Below, in pieces: positions 35,201 to 45,806 of a stretch of DNA of 64,000 bases. The stretch covers positions 1,984,001-2,048,000 of the forward strand of contig WIUZ02000001.1 of assembly GCA_015956445.1 (NCBI GenBank), written 5' to 3'. Made by a program: the position numbers and the translations under genes. The notes below the pieces were generated by a model. That model searched no databases. It saw nothing but the letters and a program-made list of their open reading frames with translations, and was not told the origin of the DNA. Origin of the DNA: Thelephora terrestris (lineage: Eukaryota > Basidiomycota > Agaricomycetes > Thelephorales > Thelephoraceae). How positions within the stretch are numbered: the first letter of the stretch is position 1; every line of letters begins with the position of its first letter.

Positions 35201-38200
35201 ACAGTCATCGAAAGCCGTTACAAGAACTTGCCCGTTGGGACTTTTGTTGCTGGCATAACGGGCGAAATTACCAACAGGTTTATCGGCGAAGGTCGTCATC
35301 TTGTCCAAATCCCCTCGGGGGTTGCGAATCCAGACCTCGCCGGAGACCTCGCTTCGATCCTGGTTGCTGGGATCCTGCTCGACCGTCGTCACACCAGGAC
35401 CACGAAGAAGCTTCGCGTTTTGATCCCGGAACCGGAAGCGATTTCCCTTGTACCCCAGATCCTCCAACAATTCAACCTCCTTGGCGATGTCAAGGTTGGT
35501 ACACCATCCCAAAATAACGAATTCGACTTGATTGTCGTGGACTCTGCCACCAATTCTGACCACCCCGAACTCTTTTCCTGGTTGAGCGAGGGCGGACGCG
35601 TGCTTATATGGGATACTACGCTTCACGAGACAGATCGCCTCGATCGGTTCTTCACGGCTGGCCTGCCATATTACGCTCCCAACACACATGCTGAAACCAA
35701 GGTCATCACTCCTGGCGATATATTGGCCACCTCAACACCAGCGTCTGTCGAGCTTCCTCTATTCAAACCAGACAAGGCATACATTTTACTCGGCGGTGCG
35801 AGTGATCTCGGAGTAGCCACTGCGCTGTGGATGTATCAGGTAGACTGTGTATCTCTCGATCCGCTTTCTCGTAGGCTTATTTGTTCTGCTTAGAATGGTG
35901 CCAAGCACATCATACTCACATCAAGAAGAGGTACTGCGTTCTTGAAGACAACTGACTCCGTTCACACGAGACAGAAATTTGGGTACTTGAAGAAGAGAGG
36001 CGACCTTGAATTGCGGGTTGAAGCCTTCAATGCTGCGGACGTTGAATCGATGCGTTCCTTTTCTCGGACGGTTACCAGCCCTATCGGTGGATGCTTTCTA
36101 ATGGTTCTCCACCTTATCGATGGATTATTCATGGCTCAAACTGATGAGACGTTCCACACCGTCGCTCAATCGAAGCTCAGTGTATTCAAAGCATTCGATT
36201 CGGTGTTTGGCGTCAGATCGTTGGATTTCTTCTTGTCATTCTCGTCGATGATGGCTGTTACCGGAAACATTGGCCAATCCAATTACGCCACTGCCAATGC
36301 GATTCTGGACGGGGAGCTCAAAAGATACCCAAATGCATTCTCTGTCATGATTCCCGGAATTTCAAATGTTGGTTACTTGGCCAGGTCTGAAGGAGATGCC
36401 GAGCACTCTCGACTGGACAGTTGGAGTATCTCCTCGGACGGTGGGAGAATGTTTTTTGGGCTGGAAGAATGCGCTAATGTTATCCCTAGTGGTGTTTGCG
36501 TGCATCAAGGATGGTCTTCACCTCCTCGCCACGGGAAAGAGGTGTTCGATGTATATCCCACCCTTGTCATGGGATGGGGTCGAGAGGGACATGGGCTTTT
36601 CTTCGATATGCGCTCATCTTCATTCGCAAGACCCTTTGGAAACCCCTCGGCGAATGCGCAACGGCAGCGAAACAAACGTTCATGATTATTCCGAGTTGCT
36701 CAAACAGGTCGTGGATCTGCTGGACATTTCCATGGCGGACTTCTCCCCTGAGCTGCCCTTCAGTGCTTATGGGTTGGATTCTCTGGGTGCTACCAGGATC
36801 TCACAAGCAGTTCGACCGTATGCCAGCGTTTCCCAAATGCAGTTGTTGGGAGGCCTCAGCTGGAAGCACCTCGAGGAACGAATCACGGAGCAGTCGATGG
36901 GGGAGGGATCAGTTCTTGAACGATCACCAATCGATGATGTCCTCGAGACGATGGCACAATATTCTAAAGAATTCGCCCCTCATACCGGAGTGGAACCCCT
37001 TCCGTTGCATGATGTTGTCCTTGTTACGGGAACCACTGGAACTATTGGGAGCAACGTACTCGCTCAACTCGTTGCGGACCCTAAGGTTGAAAAGGTCTAT
37101 GGTCTCAACAGGGAAAGCTCGACGCCTTTGGACACAAGGCAGAGGATTGCACTGAAGGAACGTGGTTTAGACCCGTCGGTCGTTGACTCGCCGAAGGTTG
37201 TCCTCCTCGAGGGAACGGTCTCCCAGCCGAAGCTCGGTTTACCCGATAACTTGTACGAGGAACTTCGAACATCAATCACCCATGTGATCCATATTGGTAG
37301 GTTTCGTTATCACTGTTGCCTATATGCACGCTTATGAAACCTGAAGGCTGGAGAGTCGATTTTAATATGGGGCTTACTGCCTTCGAGGATGACATAAAAG
37401 GCGTCCGTAATCTCATCGACTTGGCCCTTTCCTCCTCCCTTTCGTCACCACCCCATTTCTTGTTCCCCAGTTCCGTCGCTGTTGTCCACAGTGCGTGTCT
37501 TCCGTGCTGCCTCATTCTGTCACATTTGCCTCATCATCGATTCCCTTAGATTACCCTGGACCTGGGCCAGTGCCTGAGATAGCAGCCAATGTGGAAATGG
37601 CGCTTGGCACTGGCTACGGGGAGTCTAAATGGATCTGTGAGGAGATTCTCGCAATCTCAAGGGCGGAGGCTGGCTTGCAGCCAGTAATCGTCCGTATTGG
37701 GCAGGTTTCTGGCTGTGTCAATGGGTACTGGAAGCCTTCAGAGTGGATTCCATCGATAATCCGATCGATAGCGCTCACGGGCTGCCTCCCGTCGTTAGAT
37801 CAAGTGAGTCGGCTGCCGAACTCCCTAATGGACGGAACTAATCGCGACCCTGTCCAGGGCATCCATCTACTTCCTGCTGAGACGGCGGCGGCAGCGATTG
37901 TGGATCTACGGTCTTCCACGAAAGAATACCTGCATATATCACACCCACGTTCGATACCTTGGGATGTGGTGATGGGATACGTTGCGCAGAAGTTCGATGT
38001 TCCGTTGGTGCCGTGGGCAGAGTGGGTCGAACGACTGGAGAGATCAGAGCCATCCCAGTCCGAGAACGAGAACGCAGCTCTGCGCCTGCTTGGGTTTTAC
38101 AAAAGTGCGAGAGTCGATAAGTCCCGTGACGCTGGAGGGATTTCACGGTATGACTTGAGCACTGCGATGTCGGAGACCGCAGTCCTTGATCCGGAACACC

Positions 38201-38286
38201 TGAGAGACAACGGTCTCGACGACGTACAGAAGTGGTTGGATTTTTGGGAATCTATCGGTTGCATATCTTACAAGACCCAGACTTAA
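29279..38286 (+). CDS. reducing polyketide synthase, KS-AT-DH-MT-(psiER)-KR-ACP-TR
   Basis: About twenty introns, roughly 2,650 residues. The start is the ATG at 29279 ([18 protein letters not shown], spliced into [10 protein letters not shown]). KS: active Cys in DTACSSS, His in ELHATGT, His in [21 protein letters not shown] and [22 protein letters not shown] and [11 protein letters not shown]-methyltransferase: VLEIGAG, then [16 protein letters not shown]. An ER-like stretch without a nucleotide site follows. [15 protein letters not shown] and [35 protein letters not shown]. Terminal reductase: [15 protein letters not shown] and YGESK. All catalytic motifs of the active domains are intact. 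It should build a methylated, unsaturated chain and release it as an aldehyde or alcohol. No tailoring genes are adjacent. Confidence 0.93.
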
Positions 38287-38855
38287 TACCGAGCAATATA
38301 ATTACAGTGTAACTTACAGGATCATAGGACCTATTTCGGGACGATTCATCTCTCAGAGCCATCATGATACCACCTCCCCCCGCTCTGAATTTGAGGCTGG
38401 ATTCCATCCTAGATGGGACCTAATTTTTAGCCACGCTTGCAAGTAGGGGCAGGTCTGCGCCACATCTCTCCTAGCTATAGCTAGGCTGTCTGTCGGCCTG
38501 TGGGGTTTACTTTTATGGAAGGCACAGGAACCCGATTCGCAAAACGGTCTGTCAAGGAAAGGGGGTCTAAACAGCACGTAGTTCCACAAGATTACGGCAA
38601 CCCAGGAACTCCAACTGCCGAACTCCAACTGCCGATAAAAGACTTCGGACAGTAGTGCAAGGTCGCAGGATCCCTCACCCTGTGACCAGTCCTGCCAATC
38701 GCATCGTTGACTCGAAATTGTTCCGCTCCGTCCAAGAAATTCCCAAAACTGCGCCCACCCTGGGCTCCGGCCTTGCCTCTTATATAACAAAGCACCGAGT
38801 ACTGAGACAGCGCTAAAGAAGCGTCCGCAAGAAAAGTACCCCTGCGCACGTCCAC
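38287..38855. other. convergent intergenic region
   Basis: About 570 bp between the 3' ends of the PKS (+) and the intersectin-like gene (-). A 165-codon ORF on the - strand (38362-38859) overlaps the neighbouring stop region, lacks any domain and has a Cys/Trp-rich composition unlike real proteins. I see no gene. Confidence 0.5.
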
Positions 38856-41800
38856 TCATCGTCTTTTCGCGCCTCGCATCGCCGCTCTTTCATCAGCAGC
38901 CCTACACTTTTGCCGAGCGGATTCAATAGCCCGCACCCACAATTGGCAGTCTCGCGCTGAGGTCGCTTTCAGGCTGACCGTGCCTCCTCCGCGTGGGTAC
39001 GCAATAACTATGTGAAAGAGCTGATCGTCTGACGGGCACAATCAAACCGAATGTCATCTAACAGTGGGACGAGGGCACTCACCCCGGGAAGAACCCGAAT
39101 CTTTGACGGTCAGTTCCGGAAGTGGGATTGGCTAGAGAGTCACCGCTGCGTCAGATCCTAGTACAAACAATCGAGCCACAAGCGCACCATTCTGTACAGC
39201 GACTTCGCGTTTTCGTCTGTCAGGACCAGCACGTCGCTGCAAATGAACAACCGTAGTCGTTTCCCACTCTTAGCTTTCATTACTATCCCCTCCCTCAGAA
39301 GCTTCCTCGGTCCCATATTCCTGGTAGGTGCGGTAAGATCTAGTCGGCTGCGGGCGTATCAGCCCGGTCAAAATCGAGCAAGAGAGGGGCTCATACCCTT
39401 GTCCGACCCATAAATCCTGCGATATTATCTTCAACCGCTCACGACCCTCTTGCTCTCGGATGCTTTCGTTGATATGGTCCAGTAATGACTCGGCGACGCT
39501 CAATGAAACATCGAGGTCTTCTTTGTCTTTGTTGGCCTCCGTGTAATGCAAAATCTGATGTCAGAGTTAATAGCGTGGTTTGACCTGATGGGTAGTGTCC
39601 TTCCCTGTTTGATCAGTAGTGGGTACCGCGTAATCCTTTGCACTGGAACCAGGATTCAGTGAGCGAAAGTGTGCAGCGTGGGGGATCTTTACTTGGGGCG
39701 AGAAGGTAACTTGAAAGATCGAGGTTCCGGACAGCAGGATCTTCCCGGAGGCGCTGTAGAGACGTCAGCCATGAGTCTAGGCTGGGGAGGAGAGTTCTAC
39801 GTTGAGGTGAGAGTTGAGGTCTGGGTTCTGCACCCGCAAACTTTGCAAGAGCCTGACAGCGGTCCCGTTGTTGACGCAGTATTCCTATCCACCACGTAAG
39901 GAAGGGAAGCGAGACAATGGGACGAGGTTGGTACCAAATACACGCCCATGTTGGGTATATGTTGACGTAGAACGTCTCCGATAGAATCCATATAGAGGCG
40001 ACATTCCTTCTGTCGTTCCTCAAGAACGCTCAGGAAAGCCTGGAGGGAATTATTCAACGGTCAATCATCTGAAGTTCTGTGGAACCATCTCACGGTGTTC
40101 GTCAGGAGGATGTCCTCGATGTTCACGAACACAACCTTGGCCGCCTTCTCGCCCAGCAAAGGCAACGTTTTTGAGTAGAATCTCTGATGTGCTACGTGAG
40201 CAAACTCACGGTACAGGAAGAACTTAGAACTCAACCTCGACTATGAGCTGTAGATCTCGGACATAAGAATTCTCGGTTAATATCAACTCAAAGATGGCCT
40301 GCCAAAGTCAGCCATGTCGCGGGCGTCACTGAAAACTCATCGACGGACCTCTTGGCGTTTCCGCTCTTGGGGCGGAATCCCATCCAATGCAGACCTATCC
40401 ACCATGCTTGCCCAAGACTTTGGGAGGTAAGCCAACGTACGAACGTCAGAACCCTGGCCATGACTTACCGCCCCGAACGCCGCAGAATTCTCACTTGCAA
40501 CGGGGGAAGGTTCTCGAGTGAGGATGGGACCGGAAATCGGTCCAGAGATAGTCAGGTTGGTACGACGTTCCTCTGGCGTTTTGCTCCGTCCCAGGAAGTC
40601 CCATAACTTGTCAGAGAACCTTCCTTCGCTCGAATCGGTCTTAGACATAGAGACCGCCACGGATAGCGTGGGGGAGGTTACAGTCGGAGAAGGGGTGATT
40701 TCAAATGAGGACGCGACAGAGAGCCGGTTGAGTTGGCTCTGCTGGAATGCCTCATACCTCTCATATGCATCATTGACATGTATAATGCTTTCTGTATAGT
40801 CTTGGGGAGCTGGCACTGCAGGAAGCTCTTTGTCTTTTTCACTCGCAGTTTGGGTGGTGATGGTCAGTCGTTCTGGAACAGCCGGAGGTGGCCGGTGTTT
40901 ACGGGGGATCTTAGGAGGGGGTCGACGACCGTCCTTCCTAACGATGAGGCCGGCCGCTTCCAAAACTCGTTCACGTTCAGAGGCCCGAGCTTCCCTCTCG
41001 ATACGCCGTCCATCATCCGTTTCTTTATCTTCCTCGTCCGAGTCGTCGAATGACAGATACTCCGTGTCAGAATCGTCAGAGCTGTTGCTGTCCTCCACAT
41101 TCTCCTGTGGATGACTCGGATCCGATGTCGGGGTGATGGGAGTTGACTCAGGTAGCTTCGGGGACGTGGGTATTGTGAGACCCCGGCTCGAATCTGGGCG
41201 GGTGTATCATTTATTTGAAGCATACACGAGGAAATAAGAAAGAAGAATTTTAGTCTGTTGGCCATTGCACTGGAGGTAAACAGGAGAAGCTCGGGAAAGG
41301 GAAAAATTGACCAACCCTCAATTAATTCCACATATCCGGCGGGAATGATGAAAACCAGACCGTCTTGTTCAGCTTTCCACCAGTCCGCATCTGAACGGTC
41401 GATTATGTTGAGCGTATCTCCTTCAGCAAACGGAAGCTCGTCCGGATTGTTCCCGGTGTATGGGTACAGTGCGACAGCTTTCGCTACAGGCAAGGTTACT
41501 GGACGATATGGGTTGAACATAAGAAAAATCCTACCAGTTTGCGCACGCTCAACGTAGGTCCGAGGGAAGAAACCAGACTTATTGTCGCGAGTGAATGTAC
41601 CGTACCACCAATCTCCACCGCTCTTAGAGGGATGTGTTGTGAGTATCACATTTTCAGGGAAAGCTATTGGCTGAATCAGACACACAATCCTCAGTGAGTG
41701 GACAACACCTACAAAGGTCTTCGGAACGTTGGCCCTCGTACGGGAACAGCGTACGGACACGGTATTCTAGGAGGCGTAAGTGCCTGTTCATCTAAAGAAT

Positions 41801-44800
41801 CGAAAAAACCTCACCGACTGAACGGTCAACGTCGTCCATGACGTCCAGGGACTCGTGCTCGTGAGTATCTTGGACGCTTGGAACGGGCTGTGGGGTGGTA
41901 GTAACGAGGGTTGTATCCTCCTCTTCTTCCCTCATCGAAGGCAAACCGGGGGCGCGGCTCGCACCATGATCGGCGGCCAGACCTGCGTACCAGTCAACGG
42001 ACAATCTATGGCTGTTCTTGGTATCTTCAGACAACATACTTGGAGGATTGAAGGAGTCCGGGAAAGAGTGCTCGGTCCGATGGGCCAGAGTTTGAGCGGG
42101 TGCTGATGGCGGAGAAGGCGGGTCGGAAGTGGTGTTAACGTGAACCGGGGGGGCGGCGTCTCCGATGACCTTGCCGGAAATCGCGCTGCCACTGCGATCG
42201 TTTGTGACGGCCTTCCTCAACCTTGCGCCACCCTGTATAGCACCGAGAAGGGCACTCAGATCTCCTGCTGGTGGAGGAAGTTGAGCTGGGATCTGTGCTG
42301 GAGGTGGCGGACCAGGCGGAGGAGGAGGCGGAGGACCGGGAGGCGGGGGTATGTCATCAACCGGAGGGAAGGTAGGTGGTGCAGGGGCGGCAGGTGGAGG
42401 CGGGTGAGGACCTGAGACGGTGGAAGCGTGTACAGGTGTACGGGGTGATTCCACGGTTCCCGGTCCCGCAGACTGCGGTCGCGCTGGTGGTAATATGTTT
42501 CCGAAGAATTTTTCGGCAAGATTCGTCCTCTTGGCCCGAGAGCTTGTGAACTCATCCTCGCTACTATCGTCCTCATACGCCTCGACCACCTCTCCCCAAT
42601 CCTCGTCAGTGTCATCGTCTGCCGTGTTGTAGCGCTGTTTTGGGGCTGGAGAGGTGCTTGGAGGGGGCGCCGGTGCAGCAGGCGGAGGGGCAGTCTGACT
42701 TCTGAAGAAGGGATTCGTACTCCCAGCAGTGGTGGTCACGGATGGCGAAGAAGTAACCGACGGGGTAGGTTCCTCCTTTTTGATGCGGCTGAAGGGATTG
42801 AAGCTGGGCTTATCGGTTGAAACGTTCTTCGGAGGCTCCGGGGTAGGAGGAGTGGCGGGAGGAGGAGGAGGAACCTGCGTCACAGGTTGTACGGGCTGAG
42901 ATGGTGGCAGCGGGGGCACAGGCATCGAAGGCGATTCGACTGGGGTCCTATTGGATAAAGCCTGTCGGCGTTTCTCAATCTGCGCTTCGGCTTTCCTGGC
43001 AGTTTCCTCTTCTTCTTCCAAAGCCCGCAATCTAAGTTGCATGGCCTCTCTCCTCTTCCGGGACTCCTCCTCGAGGCGCTTAATCTTCTCTTCCTCGGGA
43101 TCAGGTTGCGGAGGAAGGGGTTCCGTGATGACAAGGGCGGGCGGTGTAGGTGCTGGGGGTGCGGCAGGGCGAGATGGCTTAGTGGGAGGTGGAGGTGGTC
43201 GCGCACGTGACTTGGGAGGAGGGGGCGCTGGAGGTTTCGCGGGAGCGGAAACAGTGGGAGTAGGAAGAACGGGGGTTGGTGGAGGCGCCCCAAGATTCTT
43301 TCCTTCCTTGATCGCCTTCTCGTTGGCTAGCCTCTCTTGTCGCGCACGAGCACGCTCCTCTTCGGCTTTCTCGGCCGCCTTCGCCTTTTCCTCTGCTTCT
43401 TTCTTTTCTTGAACGAGCCGGTCGGCGACACTAGTATCAATTGTGGGTGTCGACGCTGAAGTGGCGATCCCAAGTGCCTTCATCCGCTCCTGGATTTGTC
43501 GCTGAGCTTCCGCTTTGATGTAAGCCTGTCTCTCCTCTTTCGACATCTTGGCCATATTAGCAGGAGTTGAGCTAGGAGGGGGCGGGGGAGGAGGTTGGTT
43601 AGTAGAGATGGCTGGGGGGTTGGGTGGAGGTGGAGGTGGAGTTCGGGTGTCTTGCGGCGGGGGCCGGCGGTAATCCCTGTCCCTGCCGTCGTCTCTGTCT
43701 CTGTCTCTGTCTCTTCCATCGTGTTCTTTTCGATCATAGCCATCCCGAGGGCGCTCTCTTTCCCTGCTGCGGTCCCTGCTGTAAGAGTTTCGATAGCGAT
43801 CATCGTCATCGTAGCGTCTTGAATAATCGTCATCACGGTCAGAGAATCTCCCGAACCGGTCATTCCGCCTGTTTCGGTCCCTCAACTGCTCTCGCTTCTC
43901 TTTGTCTTTCCTGGCCTGGTTTTCTTCGATCCTCTTTTCCAAGTCCGGCAATTTTTCATGCATGAGGTGCAAAAGTTCCCGCTCCAGCTTCCGCCTTTCG
44001 TCATCCTTCGCGTACGACCTCGGCCCCCGAGAGACGTAATCGAGGTCGTCCTGTAAGCGCTTAATCCTATAACGAAGATCAGACATTTCGCGCTCCAGTT
44101 CGTCATCCTCGCGTGTCCTGGCGGCGTTTTCCTCGTTTGTGCGGTCCAACATCTTTGCTGTGTTCTCGAGCTGGCGCTTCATAACGGAAAGATCATCCGT
44201 GGGGTCATCTGAGCGTGTTCGGATGGTGTCTCGATCGATGTGTCGTGAACGAGGTTGGTATACGCCTCCAGGCGGTGTGTATTGGTCGTCGTGCTTGTAA
44301 ACTGTGGCATCCTGGCGCCCTCCCGCACCGCGTGCCGTATCGGAGTGGAATGATCGAGTGGGAAGCTTGGAGATGGGATCATCGAAGTTTCCAGGAGATC
44401 TTGTCCGCGTTTCATTCTTGAGGATATCTTTCAGAAAGTCAACGGATTGATTTAGGTCTCGCGCAGAAGCAGGCACTAGCTCCTCGGGAAGTTGTTCTGG
44501 AATTTCATTTCCATTGAGACCTGAAGCGATGGATGTCAGAGAAGCGAGCTAGGGCGGAAAGTGGAAAACCGACTTCGATAGATGAGACCCATTGCAACGT
44601 GGAATTCAGCCAAATTCAGTTTCCCTCGGTTGTCAACATCTGCCAATGCCCTGGAGAGCGTATAAGAGGAGGAGGACAGCTGGATAACACGTGAAACTAT
44701 ACCAGATCCTCGCCAGGTCGTTCTTATCCAGCCCGCTCTGGCCAAAAACTTCTAAAGCCGTCTGGCCGGTAATAAATCCCGAACCGGAGGCGTCCCATGA

Positions 44801-45526
44801 GCGGAAGATTTGGTCGTAGCTCTTTTTCTCCGCCTTCGATAGTACCCATGGGATCTTTGGGGCGGCGGTCCCTCGTTGGGATTGATTATGTTGTTGGAAG
44901 TTCTGTTGCAGAGATGGACCGGTCTGAGGTTGAAACTGAGGGACACCACCTTGATAGGGCAAAGAGGGATTCGCGGGCATGAACGTGTTCGACATCATGA
45001 CCAGTCTAGGATCTATATAACCGGTGGGCTGTGCCACGAGAGGACGTGCAGCGAAACCTGCACCGCCAGGAAACCCAGTAGGCTGCGGAACGAGACCAGG
45101 GCTAAACGTGCTACTCAAGCCCGGGCCGGGGGATGGGCTAAGAAACCTATTCGGCTGCTGGGGTTGAAGTGTGCCTTGATGCTGCTGAAATTGGGGAGGG
45201 ACTGGAGGAACGGGGGGAGCAGCCCTTTGTTGTCCGTATTGACCAGGGAAGCCCGTTTGCATTGGTTGTTGGAAGTTGGCAGATTGCTGTGGGATCCCCA
45301 GTTGCTGAGACAGAAACCCGGTCTGTTGTTGTCCATAACCCGTTGGTTGTGAAGAAAACCCCGAGATACCAGGGTGTCCCGTTGGCTGAGATGCCAAAAA
45401 GCCGGGGCGTTGTCCATGGAAACCAGTGGGCTGAGGAGGGATCCCTGCGCCTAAACCCGAATGAATCTGGGGATTGAACCCAGCCTGCTGCGTGAACTGA
45501 GGTTGACCCTGCCCCCACTGCGCCAT
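38856..45526 (-). CDS. CIN1: intersectin-like endocytic scaffold and RhoGEF (Cin1-type)
   Basis: ATG at 45526, stop at 38856, around 1,950 residues. N-terminus: Gln/Pro-rich with QPTG motifs. EH domain: DASGSGFITGQ, then after an intron DVDNRGKLNLAEFHVAMG. Long charged coiled coil (about 44400-43300). Proline-rich region and a WH2-like motif (LLGAIQGGARLRKAVTNDRS). First SH3: VRTLFPYEGQRSEDL..GGDWWYG..GFFPRTYVE. Second SH3: VALYPYTGNNPDELPFAEGD..DWWKAE. An acidic linker (ESIIHVNDAYERYEAFQQSQ) leads to the DH domain: SLQAFLSVLEERQKECRLYM, EYCVNNGTAVRLLQSLR, VQRITRYPLLIKQILHYTE. PH domain: REGIVMKAKSGKRLRLFICS, ending CQLWVRAIESARQ. This is the layout of Cryptococcus Cin1. It should couple clathrin endocytosis and actin to Cdc42/Rho activation. 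Confidence 0.92.
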
Positions 45527-45806
45527 GACGGATGTTGGTCACGAAGAGAGAGATGATGATGCGCAGATTGGCGTTACACCACACGTATATGTTACACCCG
45601 GCTTATCCGTGACCAATGTCACACTGCATGCTTTGTGGCGCCAACGAACTTGGATAGCAAAATCAGGGGTATGCCAGTTCGTCTTGACCGCGCGTAAACG
45701 GTTTGGATCTCAGCTCAGACAGGTAGAGTTGTGTGATGCATCGTCCAGTCATAAACTGATCGATTCCTGGCGTCAGAACCCATAGCCATTCGGCCCACAC
45801 GAGATA
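45527..45806. promoter_or_regulatory. 280-bp divergent promoter region, CIN1-like / NAA35
   Basis: The two start codons on opposite strands leave 280 bp for both promoters. The region has no TATA box that I can see and no other ORF of note. Confidence 0.45.

Noticed and set aside
38362-38859. 165-codon - strand ORF downstream of the intersectin-like gene
   Set aside because: Overlaps the end of that gene, Trp/Cys-rich and without any motif; most likely chance.
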